A stretch of DNA of 49,615 nucleotides from Rhodococcus gordoniae (GCF_001646655.1 NZ_LPZN01000034.1:1-49615), one strand, 5' to 3'; counted from the first letter of the stretch, positions 15,644 to 24,678 are shown. Translations and numbers: made by a program. The notes: generated by a model from the letters alone, not told the origin.

Positions 15644-17377
15644 GTGCAGGAACTTCGGGCCGTGTCCCGATTGACGGGGCTCTCCGCGCTTCCCGGAATC
15701 GCAACGGCTCGTGGCTACCGTCGCGAGTGGTTGCGTCCGGACATCACCGCCGGCCTCGTGCTCACCGCACTGCTCATCCCTGCCGGAATGGGGTACGCGG
15801 AAGCGGCCGGACTGCCTGCCTATGCCGGCCTCTATGCAACCATCGTGCCGCTCCTGGCCTATGCCGTGGTCGGCCCGTCGAAGATCCTCGTCCTGGGCCC
15901 GGACTCGTCGCTCGCCCCGCTCATCGCAGCGGCCGTCCTCCCACTCGCCGTCGCAGACGACCCGGAGAGCGCCCTGGTCTTCGCCGGGATACTCGGTGTG
16001 CTCGTCGGCGTGATCCTGCTCGTCGGGGGGTTCCTCCGTCTCGGCTTCGTCACCGAACTGTTGTCCAAACCGATCCGGCTGGGTTACCTGAATGCGATCG
16101 CACTCGTCGTGATCGTCGGGCAACTGCCGAAGCTGCTCGGCTTCTCGGTCGACGCGCCCGGCCTCCTGGGGGAGATCCGGGAGATCGGGGAAGCCGTGGC
16201 GGGCGGCGGGATCGACCCGGTCGCAGCCGGTATCGGGCTGGCCTCGCTCGCGGTCATCGTGGGTTTCCGATTGTGGTTGCCGCGGATACCGGGAGTCCTG
16301 GTCGCGGTCGTCGGAGCGATCGTGACCTCCGCCGCGCTGGATCTCACCGACGACATCGGGATGGTCGGTGCGCTGCCCGAGGGGCTCCCGCTCCCGTCGT
16401 TCGGCGGGGTCGGATGGGGAGACGTGGCCCGGCTCGTCGGACCGGCGGCCGGTATCGCGCTGATCGCCTTCGCCGACACCGGGGTGCTCTCCCGCACGTT
16501 CGCTGCGCGCCGAGGCGAGAACGTGAACGGGAGTACGGAGATGAAGGCGGTGGGTGTCGCCAACATCGCGGGGGGACTCTTCGGGGGGTTCCCGATCTCG
16601 GCGAGCGGATCGCGGACGCCGGTTGCCGAGCAGAGCGGCGCGCGTACACAGTTCGCCTGTGTCGTAGGCGCGGTCGCCGTCCTCGTCTTCATACTCGTCG
16701 CTCCGGGTCTGACCACCTACCTGCCCGATGCGACTCTCGGTGCCGTGGTGGTCGTCGCCGCCACGGCCCTGGTCGACATCCGGGGCATGGTCCGGATGTG
16801 GAGGATGAGCACGGTCGAGTTCGGGCTGGCTGCCGCGGCCTTCCTCGGTGTCGCTCTGGTGGGCGTGCTGCAGGGCATCCTCGTCGCGATCGGTCTGTCC
16901 TTCGTCTCGGTGGTTGCGCACGCGTGGCAGCCGTACCGCACCGAACTCGTACGGACCGCCGACCGTCCGGGATTTCACGACGTCGAGCGTCATCCCGACG
17001 GGACTCGTATCCCGGGGCTGGTGCTCGTCCGGTTCGACGCTCCGCTCTTCTTCGCCAACGGTGAGATCTTCGATCGGTACGTGCGCTCGGTGGTCGCCGG
17101 AAGCGAGGTGCCGGTCGAGTGGGTGATCATCGCGGCCGAACCGATCACAGGACTCGACACCACTGCCGTGGACGAACTCGTCGACCTCGACACCTATCTG
17201 GAAGGCAACGGAATCCGGCTCGTATTCGCCGAGATGAAGGGACCGATCAAGGATCGGCTCGTCAGATTCGGGGTGGGAGACAGATTCGACCCGACTCGCT
17301 TCCACCCGACCGTCGACGATGCGGTGAACGCCTTCATCGGCAGGACCGGTCGTAGCGGCGATCAGGTCGTCGGCTGA
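15644..17377 (+). CDS. SulP-family anion transporter with STAS domain
   Basis: A 577-residue transporter for sulfate, bicarbonate or another anion. About residues 25-430 carry ten to twelve membrane segments with the SulP signatures LLIPAGMGYAEAAGLPAYAG and GPDSSLAPLI. A cytoplasmic STAS domain follows (about 455-565), containing FDAPLFFANGEIF and ITGLDTTAVDEL. GTG 15644 opens the frame; GTG 15662 is an equally possible start. The 3' end overlaps the convergent membrane-protein gene by 16 bases. The anion cannot be told from sequence. Confidence 0.9.
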   Translation: MQELRAVSRLTGLSALPGIATARGYRREWLRPDITAGLVLTALLIPAGMGYAEAAGLPAYAGLYATIVPLLAYAVVGPSKILVLGPDSSLAPLIAAAVLPLAVADDPESALVFAGILGVLVGVILLVGGFLRLGFVTELLSKPIRLGYLNAIALVVIVGQLPKLLGFSVDAPGLLGEIREIGEAVAGGGIDPVAAGIGLASLAVIVGFRLWLPRIPGVLVAVVGAIVTSAALDLTDDIGMVGALPEGLPLPSFGGVGWGDVARLVGPAAGIALIAFADTGVLSRTFAARRGENVNGSTEMKAVGVANIAGGLFGGFPISASGSRTPVAEQSGARTQFACVVGAVAVLVFILVAPGLTTYLPDATLGAVVVVAATALVDIRGMVRMWRMSTVEFGLAAAAFLGVALVGVLQGILVAIGLSFVSVVAHAWQPYRTELVRTADRPGFHDVERHPDGTRIPGLVLVRFDAPLFFANGEIFDRYVRSVVAGSEVPVEWVIIAAEPITGLDTTAVDELVDLDTYLEGNGIRLVFAEMKGPIKDRLVRFGVGDRFDPTRFHPTVDDAVNAFIGRTGRSGDQVVG

Positions 17378-18771
17378 TCCTCGATCGCCGGATGCTCCTC
17401 GACGGTGCGGGCCGGCCTGATCACCAGTTCCAGGACCAGCAGCGCCAGGACCGCACCCAGCACGATGAGCGCGACCACGAGTCCGGTGGGGTAGCGCCAG
17501 AACATCACGAGCAGCGCGGCCACTCCGATGATGACCGACCGGATCACGATGCGGGCACGGAAAGCTGCTTCCTCGAAGGGATTCGGCGGGCGCGGCCGGC
17601 GCAGTCGTTGCACGGCGTCGAGGCTGCGGCCGAACCCGCGCCGGACGGTCTCGGCGGAGGACGAACCACCGGTGAGGTAGGCGCCGAGAGCGATCACCAA
17701 CCCGAGGACCGCGACCGCCCGGAGAGTGGTTCGCAGCGGTACCAGCACGGCATCGATGATGGCGGCAGCCGCATCCGGCGACAGGACGTCGGGTGGAACA
17801 CCGTCGAGATACAGCGATCGAGCGATGATAAGGGCGACCGCCAGAACGAACATGCCTACGACCAGCGCGAGGCCGACGAACGCGAGTGCGCGTAGGTGCC
17901 GTCCCGCCGGCGCGACCGCGACTGCGGCGGCAGCAGCGGCGAGCGTGATCCAGGGCAGTACATCGGACACGTTGTCGAGGGTGTTCACGGCTCGTTGTGC
18001 CCGGACCAGTTCCGGTGATCGGAACAGGACCAATTGTTTGTCGACACTCGGGATCTTCTCGGCGAACGTGAAACCACGGTCGAGGAGGCGAGCCTTCACG
18101 TTGTCGATCACCGTGCCGAGCGAGATGCTCACCGTACCCGCGTCGTCGACCGTTACGGACGACGGACCGAGATTCCCGGTCACCACCGCGACCACGCCCT
18201 CGTGGGCGGCGCGATTGGCCTGGATCCACAGATCCTCGAATCGGTCGCTCTGCACGAAGGACAGCACCGTCTGGTTGACGAAGCTCCGCGCCTGCCCCGT
18301 GATCACCGGCGCCAGTCCCTCCACCGCGCGGTCGACACGGGGCGCGTTCTCCGTGGCCGGAACGGCATCGGTGAGGGCAACCAGTGCGTCGGTCGTCAGG
18401 CCTTCGATGTCCACGCGCGTGAAGATCTCGTCGGTGACGGAGTTCGCGATCTGTGTCTGGATGGCAGGGTTCGAACCCAGAGGGGCGACGGTGGTCACGT
18501 ACCGGTCGGTGTCGAGGATCTCGCTGCGCACGAACCGTGCCGTCACCGACAGGACAGCCAGAACCGCGACCAGTACGGTGAGCAGCGCAACCGCAGCCCA
18601 GCGCCATCCGTGTCTCGGGGGGCGCGGTTCGCGAACGGGCTTCGTCCCGGGAGCGGCTCGTTCCCGAAGCGTGGCGACCTCCGCGCGCAACCGGTCGAGT
18701 TCGGCGCGTTCGTCGTCGTCCAGTCGACCCGGTCGGGGATCTTCACCGCCCGCGTCGGTGTTCGTGGTCAT
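17362..18771 (-). CDS. Multi-pass membrane protein of unknown function
   Basis: A 469-residue protein. A charged N-terminus with a short coiled-coil-like stretch (about 18-38) precedes one membrane segment (57-78). Residues 80-250 are predicted outside and include DRYVTTVAPLGSNPAIQ. Three or four further membrane helices lie at about 262-312, 350-385 and 405-455. Similar large actinobacterial membrane proteins are annotated only as hypothetical. It is divergent from the DUF6325 gene and convergent with SulP, overlapping its end. No enzymatic motif is visible. Confidence 0.78.
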   Translation of the reverse strand: MTTNTDAGGEDPRPGRLDDDERAELDRLRAEVATLRERAAPGTKPVREPRPPRHGWRWAAVALLTVLVAVLAVLSVTARFVRSEILDTDRYVTTVAPLGSNPAIQTQIANSVTDEIFTRVDIEGLTTDALVALTDAVPATENAPRVDRAVEGLAPVITGQARSFVNQTVLSFVQSDRFEDLWIQANRAAHEGVVAVVTGNLGPSSVTVDDAGTVSISLGTVIDNVKARLLDRGFTFAEKIPSVDKQLVLFRSPELVRAQRAVNTLDNVSDVLPWITLAAAAAAVAVAPAGRHLRALAFVGLALVVGMFVLAVALIIARSLYLDGVPPDVLSPDAAAAIIDAVLVPLRTTLRAVAVLGLVIALGAYLTGGSSSAETVRRGFGRSLDAVQRLRRPRPPNPFEEAAFRARIVIRSVIIGVAALLVMFWRYPTGLVVALIVLGAVLALLVLELVIRPARTVEEHPAIEDQPTT

Positions 18772-18967
18772 CCCTGCATCGCCCCCTTCCGGGGCCGGAC
18801 TCAGTATGCGCCGCCGAGGATCTCTCCGTAGGAAATATGGACTCTATTCGCTTCGGAAACAGCCGCCGGGCGGTCATACTCGACAAGAGGGGATCTGTTC
18901 TCGACGACACCGGCGGAAGTCGGCTCCCGGCTTCCGCGAACGATCTTTCATCGAAACGAGGCTCCAG

Positions 18968-19417
18968 GTGACCGATTCGGATATCGACGAGATGGGCCCG
19001 GTCGACTATCTCGTCATCGAATTCCCCGCCGACCGACCGCCGAACGGCTCTGCTCTACCGCTGCTGCTCGATCTCGTCGAACGAGGCATCATCCGGGTGC
19101 TCGATCTCGCGTTCGTCCGCAAGGACACCGACGGTTCGGTGGCCGGGATCGACATCTCCGAGGTCGGACTCGAAGGAGAGGTCGACGTGACGCTGTTCGC
19201 GGAGGCCTCCTCGGGCCTGCTCGGCGACACCGACTTCGATGAAGCGGGGGCCGCGCTCGAACCGGGCTGCTCGGCCGCCGTCCTCGTCTACGAGAACACC
19301 TGGGCTGCTCCGCTGGCGCGGGCACTGCGCCGAAACGGCGCCGAACTCGTCGCATCCGGGCGTATCCCGGTGCAGAGCATCCTGGCTTCGCTGGAGAAGC
19401 TCGATGTCGAAATGTGA
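18968..19417 (+). CDS. DUF6325 family protein
   Basis: A 149-residue acidic protein starting TDSDIDEMGPVDYLVIEFP, followed by LLLDLVERGIIRVLDLAFVR (about 33-52) and a C-terminal LVYENTWAAPLARALRRNGA stretch. This is the DUF6325 pattern, related to the N-terminal part of DUF1269 proteins. GTG 18968 is the start that gives the conserved MGPVDYLV context; upstream reading is not protein-like. Its neighbour is a SHOCT protein, a pairing common in stress-responsive loci of Rhodococcus and relatives. Molecular function is unknown. Confidence 0.82.
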   Translation: MTDSDIDEMGPVDYLVIEFPADRPPNGSALPLLLDLVERGIIRVLDLAFVRKDTDGSVAGIDISEVGLEGEVDVTLFAEASSGLLGDTDFDEAGAALEPGCSAAVLVYENTWAAPLARALRRNGAELVASGRIPVQSILASLEKLDVEM

Positions 19418-19449
19418 TTCGAGCGAACGAGATACGTGAGGAGAGCATC

Positions 19450-19740
19450 ATGCCGGGACTGCTTCGTGGGGTGGCTCGTACCGCAGTCGTAGCGGGGACT
19501 GCGACAGCCGTCTCCAATCGGGTCTCCCGCCGTCAGGGGGCACGGTGGAGTGCGCAGGAACAAGCACAGTACGGTCGGCCCGAACAGTACGCACCCGAGC
19601 CCGCGCCGACCCCGGCGAGCCCGCCTCCGGGCGGGACGGACCGCATCGCGGCGTTGAAGGACCTCGCCGAATTGAAGGCACAGGGCGTGCTCACCGAGGC
19701 CGAATTCGAGAGGGAGAAGGCGAGGATCCTCGCGTCCTGA
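19450..19740 (+). CDS. SHOCT-domain small protein
   Basis: A 96-residue protein. The N-terminus MPGLLRGVARTAVVAG is a short hydrophobic/basic stretch; the middle is Pro/Gly-rich; the end (about 65-95) is a SHOCT motif, DRIAALKDLAELKAQGVL followed by TEAEFEREKARIL. SHOCT motifs mediate oligomerisation or protein contacts. ATG 19450 has GAGGAG at 19439-19444. It follows the DUF6325 gene by 32 bases and is probably co-transcribed. Confidence 0.85.
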   Translation: MPGLLRGVARTAVVAGTATAVSNRVSRRQGARWSAQEQAQYGRPEQYAPEPAPTPASPPPGGTDRIAALKDLAELKAQGVLTEAEFEREKARILAS

Positions 19741-19815
19741 GCGCGAGTCCGACCTCCGCGTCGGGCGGGCGCGCCCCCGCTCCGACGCGACGACGGGTTC
19801 GACGGGACGAGCCTC

Positions 19816-20031
19816 ATGGGCGACTGGAGGTGTACGGTACACCGGATCGACGAGCCGACCGAGTGCGTGGCAAGGCTGTCGCTGGTACTGGCGGACGAGC
19901 TCACCTCGGCAGAGGTGCAGGACCGCGCTCGTGTGCTGGCCCGCCAGTTCTTCGGACACGACGTCGATGTCGCTGACGTCGAACCGGAATACTGGTCGAC
20001 GGGCATTCCCCGCCGGCCACCGTCGGCGTGA
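19816..20031 (+). CDS. Small hypothetical protein (71 aa)
   Basis: A short protein beginning MGDWRCTVHRIDEPTECVA with a helical middle (LTSAEVQDRARVLARQFFG) and an acidic segment DVDVADVEPEYW. It has strongly G/C third positions and fits the strand and spacing of the DUF6325-SHOCT genes, 75 bases downstream. I do not recognise a family. It may be a dsRBD/DUF1876-like small domain (DUF1876 proteins also carry a WxCxVxIDE-type start), which would be worth a profile search. Confidence 0.6.
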   Translation: MGDWRCTVHRIDEPTECVARLSLVLADELTSAEVQDRARVLARQFFGHDVDVADVEPEYWSTGIPRRPPSA

Positions 20032-20617
20032 ACGGGCACCGTTTCATCGAGGTTCACAACCGTTGGCGGGAAAGGTGTTTCGTTCTGAAGGCATCAAATA
20101 TCCACGCCGGAGGCGCGGTGCGGTCAGCGTGTTGTGGACGTGGCGCGTGAGGTGGCCGGGGGAAGGTGGGGCGACAGGGGGCAACTTCCCTCAGGTCTTC
20201 GGTCACCTCACCCTCGTCGATGCGGCCTGCGCGATCACCGCTGCGGAACGGACCGGAGGGGCCGATGCGGCGAACGAAGGGCCTGGCACCCGACCCGCCC
20301 TCGGGCGGATTGTCGAGACGATCCGAATGGCAAGTGCCCCTTCGGTATACATCGACAGACATGCGGTGTGTAGGTACACCGGCGGAGGCATCGGGTGCGA
20401 CTCTCTACTTCCGGAAGTCCGGACTCGAACCAACTCCGTTGGTACGCAGATGAATCGGAAGAAATGGTACGAATGTCACCGATTCGGCGCGGGCGCTTCC
20501 CCCGGCCCCCCGAACAGGATTCAATGACAGGTGCAGAGGGACTGCCGGGAGCGCAGGGGATACGCTTCCGCATCGCTGCTCCGTCGGGAAATTCGCGAAC
20601 GGTGGCAGGGGACGACA
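20032..20617. other. 586-bp gap without a clear gene
   Basis: Neither strand shows a frame with family resemblance. It holds whatever promoter drives the cold-shock gene at 20618, and GGGGATACG at about 20557 could be a -10-like element. The minus strand has an open frame at 20203-20433, but codon use is poor. Base composition is slightly lower in G+C than the neighbours. Confidence 0.5.
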
Positions 20618-20818
20618 ATGGAGCACGGAGTTGTGCTGTGGTTCGATGCCGATCTGGGACACGGATTCATCCGTGACGACGACGGCACCGAAATCCTGGT
20701 GCATTATTCACAGATCGACGGGAGCGGTTACCGCTTCCTGACAAGTGGTCAGCGGGTCCGGTTCGACGTGGGCTACGGAATCTTCGGCCGGCAGGCGGTC
20801 GACGTGCACGTATGCTGA
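20618..20818 (+). CDS. Divergent cold-shock-domain protein
   Basis: A 66-residue single CSD protein. RNP1 is changed from KGFGFI to GHGFI, and RNP2 reads ILVHYS in place of VFVHFS; VVLWFDADLGHGF corresponds to the VKWFN core. The fold is therefore kept with altered nucleic-acid contacts. ATG 20618 follows GGGG spaced about six bases. The ANTAR-AraC regulator gene starts 32 bases downstream, suggesting co-expression of two nucleic-acid-binding proteins. Probably an RNA chaperone, by family. Confidence 0.85.
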   Translation: MEHGVVLWFDADLGHGFIRDDDGTEILVHYSQIDGSGYRFLTSGQRVRFDVGYGIFGRQAVDVHVC

Positions 20819-20850
20819 CATAGGGGCCGTCCGGACGGTGGGAACGGATC

Positions 20851-21444
20851 ATGGATACACGTGCGAACGAGCGGGTGGGGGAGATCCACCTTTCTCCCTC
20901 GGAGGAGCAGGTGTGGGCCTCGCGGGCTGCAATCGAACGGGCGACGGGCGTGCTGATGGAACGATACGGCCTCGATGCCGGACAGGCGAAGGAATCGCTG
21001 CTTCGGGCCTCCCGCCGTACCGCCGTATCGACGGTGCAATTGGCGGAGGAGGTGCTCGTCTCCGGCCGGACGCATGAGCCGTCCTCGATCCGGGAAGTGC
21101 TGGACGCCGCACCCACGCCTGCGGCCCTGCAGAAGGCCGTCGCCTTCATCGAGGCCGAAGCGGCTCGCCCGATCAGACTGGCCGATATCGCCGCTGCCGC
21201 CGGCGTCGGAGGGCGCGCCCTGCAATACGATTTCGTACGCCACCATCACACGACGCCCGTGCGGTACCTGCGTTCGGTACGACTCGAGCGGGCCCACCGT
21301 GATCTGCAGACCGCCGACCCGAACCGTGAGACGGTGGCCTCGATAGCGGCGCGGTGGGGCTTCTCGTCGCCCGGGCGGTTCGCGGCGCAATACCGGTCCG
21401 TCTACGGTCGATCCCCTCGCGTGACCGGCGCGGGACGGTTGTGA
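20851..21444 (+). CDS. ANTAR-AraC fusion regulator
   Basis: A 197-residue protein with two regulatory domains. Residues 24-70 are an ANTAR RNA-binding domain (IERATGVLMERYGLDAGQAK, then LAEEVL). Residues 92-190 form an AraC/XylS double HTH: LADIAAAAGVGGRALQYDF is the first helix-turn-helix and VASIAARWGFSSPGRFAAQY the second. There is no sensor domain (GAF, PAS or receiver). The combination of antiterminator-type RNA binding and promoter DNA binding in one chain is unusual. ATG 20851 lies 32 bases after the cold-shock gene. Targets are unknown. Confidence 0.87.
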   Translation: MDTRANERVGEIHLSPSEEQVWASRAAIERATGVLMERYGLDAGQAKESLLRASRRTAVSTVQLAEEVLVSGRTHEPSSIREVLDAAPTPAALQKAVAFIEAEAARPIRLADIAAAAGVGGRALQYDFVRHHHTTPVRYLRSVRLERAHRDLQTADPNRETVASIAARWGFSSPGRFAAQYRSVYGRSPRVTGAGRL

Positions 21445-21892
21445 TCCGATCGGATTACCGACGAATCTCCGAAAAACGAATAGACTGCACCGGAAGCGAA
21501 CAATGCGTCGCTGTCGAGACTGCCGACGGGGCGTGAGACTTCCGGCGCAGGGGGTCGGATGCGTCCACCTGCCCCGTCGGCAGTAACTCGAACATGCACA
21601 TTCGATCCCGGCCGGGGCCATTCGGCGTATTCTCGGGATATCGATGATCGCCTGTCACCCCCCTGCGCGGACGATCACCGCCGCCGGGTGGATCCGATGT
21701 CGGCCACTCAGGCGATGCCGGACCCTGCCCGCCCCATTCCCCTGCTCGGGCGACAGGGTTTCGGCGCTGTACAGCGTGCCTCACGCTGCTTCGAATCCGT
21801 CCGCCCGAAGCTTCGGCGTTCACGGACGTGCCGCCCCGATCACCCTCTTCGACACCGCACCCGAACGCGCCCGAATTGGCAGAATCCGAAGT
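21445..21892. other. 448-bp gap with inverted repeat, no gene seen
   Basis: This stretch separates the ANTAR-AraC gene from ligD. The palindrome ATCCGATCGGAT lies at 21444-21455, touching the regulator's stop codon, and a 14-bp inverted repeat spans 21519-21584. The rest shows no convincing reading frame. It could include the ligD promoter and a structured RNA. Confidence 0.5.
21519..21584. repeat. 14-bp perfect inverted repeat, 38-base loop
   Basis: ACTGCCGACGGGGC at 21519-21532 is exactly complementary to GCCCCGTCGGCAGT at 21571-21584. The loop is too long for a simple terminator. It could fold as an RNA element or serve as an operator. It lies 75 bases after the ANTAR-AraC gene. Confidence 0.6.
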
Positions 21893-24208
21893 ATGCCGAC
21901 CCGGACGATCGACGGTCACCGCATCACCCTGACCAACCTCGACAAGGTGCTGTATCCGAGCACCGGGACGACGAAGGGTGAGGTCGTCGAGTACTACGAA
22001 GCGATCGCCGAGGCGATGCTGCCCCACATCGCCGGCCGGGCCACGACCCGCAACCGGTGGCCGAACGGCGTCGGTGGACAGTCCTTCTTCGAGAAGAACC
22101 TTCCGGACCACGCACCGGCATGGATCGAGCGTCGCACTCTGCACCACAAGGACCGGCGGGTCACCTACCCGCTGTTCGATTCGGTCGCCGGACTGGTCTG
22201 GCTCGCACAACAGGCAGCCCTCGAACTCCACGTCCACCAGTGGCGTTTCGACGGAGAGAAGGCCGGACCCGCGACCCGCATCGTCTTCGATCTCGACCCC
22301 GGGCCCGGGGTGGGCCTGGCCGAGTGCGCGGAGGTCGCCCGCCACGTGCGCGACACCGTCGCAGAACTCGGGTGGAACGCCTATCCCGTGACCAGTGGCA
22401 GCAAGGGGATCCACCTGTACGTTCCGCTCGACCGGGTGTTGTCCTCGGCGGGGGCGTCGAAGGTGGCGAAGCAGGTCGCGCGCAATCTCGAGACCACCCT
22501 TCCCGGCCTGGTGACCGCGACGATGGCGAAATCCGCGCGCGACGGCAAGGTCTTCGTCGACTGGAGTCAGAACAACAGTTCCAAGACGACGGTGGCTCCG
22601 TACTCGCTGCGCGGTCGCGACGAGCCGTGGGTTGCGGCCCCGCGTAGCTGGGACGAACTCGACGATCCGGACCTCACGCAACTGCATTTCCGCGACGTGC
22701 TCGCTCGTATCGACGAACTCGGGGACCTACTCGCCGGATTGGATCCGCCGCTCGGCGGCGGCACCGTGTCCGGCGGCGACGCTCTGGACACCTACCGCGG
22801 CAAGCGCGACGCGGCGCGCACCCCCGAACCCGTGCCCGATCGCGTCCCGGACGACGGTCCCGGCAACAGGTTCGTCATCCAGGAACACCGTGCGCGTCGC
22901 CTGCACTACGACCTGCGGCTCGAACGCGACGGTGTGCTGGCCTCCTGGGCGGTGCCGAAGAACCTGCCGGAGACCTCCGGGCGCAACAATCTGGCGGTAC
23001 GGACCGAGGATCATCCCATCGAGTACCTGACCTTCCACGGGACGATCCCGAAGGGCGAATACGGTGCCGGCAGCATGACCGTGTGGGACACCGGCACCTA
23101 CGACACCGAGAAGTGGCGGGACGACGAGGTGATCGTCCGTTTCCACGGCGAGCGGATCGAGGGACGGTACGCGCTGATCCGCACCGAGAAGAACCAGTGG
23201 CTGGCGCATCGCATGAAAGACCAGGCGGAACCGATCCCCGAGCCTTCGTCCGACGGCGGGCCGTCGAAGGTCTTCCCGCACGACCTGGCGCCGATGCTCG
23301 CGACCCCCGGTGACGTCTCGGATCTCGACGCCGAACACTGGGCGTTCGAAGGCAAATGGGACGGATACCGCGCGATCGCGGAGATCGAGGACGGCACGGT
23401 GAGGCTCCGCAGCAGATCCGGACGCGATGTCACCGGCGACTATCCGAAGCTCGTCGAACTCGCGACGATCCTCGACGGTCACCGGGCGGTGCTCGACGGG
23501 GAGATCGTCGCGGTGGACCGTTCCGGCGTGACGAGTTTCTCGATGCTGCAGCGCGGCGTGAACTACGAGTACCGCGTGTTCGATGTGCTGTATCTCGACG
23601 GGGTTTCGCTGCTGCGCAAGACCTACGACGATCGCCGCCGGGTCCTCGAGGCGCTCGCCGCCGCAACGGACGGACTGATCGTCCCCGACCTGCTCCCGGG
23701 TGGCGGACCCGACGCTCTCGACCGCAGCCGGGCGAAGAACTGGGAGGGCGTGGTCGCGAAGCGCCGTGACTCCGTATACCTGCCGGGCAAACGCGGAGCG
23801 GGGTGGATCAAGTCCAAGAACTGGCTGACCCAGACCGTCGTGCTCGGGGGGTATCGGCGCGGCCGCGGCAATCGCGCCTCCACCTTCGGATCCCTGTTGC
23901 TCGGCGTCTACGACGACGGCGAGTTCGTCTACGTCGGCAAGGTGGGTACCGGTTTCGACGCCGAGACCCTCCTGTCGGTGGCGAAGACCATGAAGGGACA
24001 CACGAGTCGTTCGAACCCGTTCGCGAACGAGGTGCCGGCCGCCGAACGCCGCGATGCGGTGTGGCTGCGGCCCGAACTCGTGGGGGAAGTGCGGTTCGGG
24101 GGATGGACGGAAGGAGACCGTGTGCGGCACGCGAGCTGGCGCGGTCTGCGCGACGACGTCGACGCGTCGAGCGTGGTGCGAGAAGAGGAAGCAGGCGCTG
24201 ACTCCTGA
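21893..24208 (+). CDS. ligD: Multifunctional non-homologous end-joining ligase LigD
   Basis: A 771-residue DNA repair enzyme with domains in the mycobacterial order. Polymerase/primase: about 1-290, metal motif FDLDPGPG (132-139). 3'-phosphoesterase: about 320-450, with H332, H338, D340 and R342 in EHRARRLHYDLR plus H382. ATP-dependent ligase: about 465-771, with nucleotidyl-lysine K488 in EGKWDGYR. It fills, trims and seals double-strand breaks with Ku. No ku gene is in this window. ATG 21893 precedes the usual TLTNLDKVLYP start region; a longer frame upstream is not protein-like. Confidence 0.93.
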   Translation: MPTRTIDGHRITLTNLDKVLYPSTGTTKGEVVEYYEAIAEAMLPHIAGRATTRNRWPNGVGGQSFFEKNLPDHAPAWIERRTLHHKDRRVTYPLFDSVAGLVWLAQQAALELHVHQWRFDGEKAGPATRIVFDLDPGPGVGLAECAEVARHVRDTVAELGWNAYPVTSGSKGIHLYVPLDRVLSSAGASKVAKQVARNLETTLPGLVTATMAKSARDGKVFVDWSQNNSSKTTVAPYSLRGRDEPWVAAPRSWDELDDPDLTQLHFRDVLARIDELGDLLAGLDPPLGGGTVSGGDALDTYRGKRDAARTPEPVPDRVPDDGPGNRFVIQEHRARRLHYDLRLERDGVLASWAVPKNLPETSGRNNLAVRTEDHPIEYLTFHGTIPKGEYGAGSMTVWDTGTYDTEKWRDDEVIVRFHGERIEGRYALIRTEKNQWLAHRMKDQAEPIPEPSSDGGPSKVFPHDLAPMLATPGDVSDLDAEHWAFEGKWDGYRAIAEIEDGTVRLRSRSGRDVTGDYPKLVELATILDGHRAVLDGEIVAVDRSGVTSFSMLQRGVNYEYRVFDVLYLDGVSLLRKTYDDRRRVLEALAAATDGLIVPDLLPGGGPDALDRSRAKNWEGVVAKRRDSVYLPGKRGAGWIKSKNWLTQTVVLGGYRRGRGNRASTFGSLLLGVYDDGEFVYVGKVGTGFDAETLLSVAKTMKGHTSRSNPFANEVPAAERRDAVWLRPELVGEVRFGGWTEGDRVRHASWRGLRDDVDASSVVREEEAGADS

Positions 24209-24405
24209 CGTCGACGTATCGAGCTCGGGCGCGACGGCCGGCGGATCGGTTGAGCGGTCGAAGTACCGATGCCCGTATTCTGTCGGGCAGAAAGAGATCG
24301 GTATGGGTGATTGTCGCCTCCAACCGTTACGTTGTATCCACTCGAAACGGTGTTCGTCGGGGGACCCGGCTCGATCCCATGTATCCATCTCGGTAGGGAC
24401 GCGCT

Positions 24406-24678
24406 ATGACGACGATGCTCGGACATTCCCCGGCTCAGGAGCCTGCACCACAGAAGCCCGCACTCTCGGCTCGCGAGATCGAGATCCTACGGGCCTGGTT
24501 GCTCTGCGAGTCCAAGGCAGAGGCGGCTGCGAGCCTGTTCGTCACCGCAGCCACGGTCAGCACCCACATCGTCCGCATTCGCGAGAAGTATGCCCGGGTC
24601 GGGCGTAGGGCGACCACGAAGACCGCACTGCTCGCCCGCGCCCTGCAGGACGGTGTGATCTCCATCGACGAACTGTGA
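24406..24678 (+). CDS. Solitary LuxR-type HTH protein
   Basis: A 90-residue protein consisting almost only of a LuxR/GerE-type DNA-binding domain: LSAREIEILRAWLLCESKAE (about 24-43), then FVTAATVSTHIVRIREKYA and a C-terminal recognition extension ending VISIDEL. There is no receiver or ligand-binding domain, so activity may depend on expression level or a partner. Its stop overlaps a GTG start of a small ORF (GTGA at 24675). The 197 bases upstream hold no other gene. Confidence 0.82.
   Translation: MTTMLGHSPAQEPAPQKPALSAREIEILRAWLLCESKAEAAASLFVTAATVSTHIVRIREKYARVGRRATTKTALLARALQDGVISIDEL

Noticed and set aside
15248-18607. Very long open frame on the minus strand across the SulP gene
   Set aside because: It is a mirror of high-GC coding sequence. 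Its translation is Arg/Pro/Gly-rich without domains, while SulP and the membrane protein explain the region with proper motifs. Only the pieces at 15255-15531 carry family-like sequence.
20203-20433. 76-codon minus-strand frame in the gap before the cold-shock gene
   Set aside because: Codon use is mixed, no homologous motif is recognised and no ribosome site is visible.
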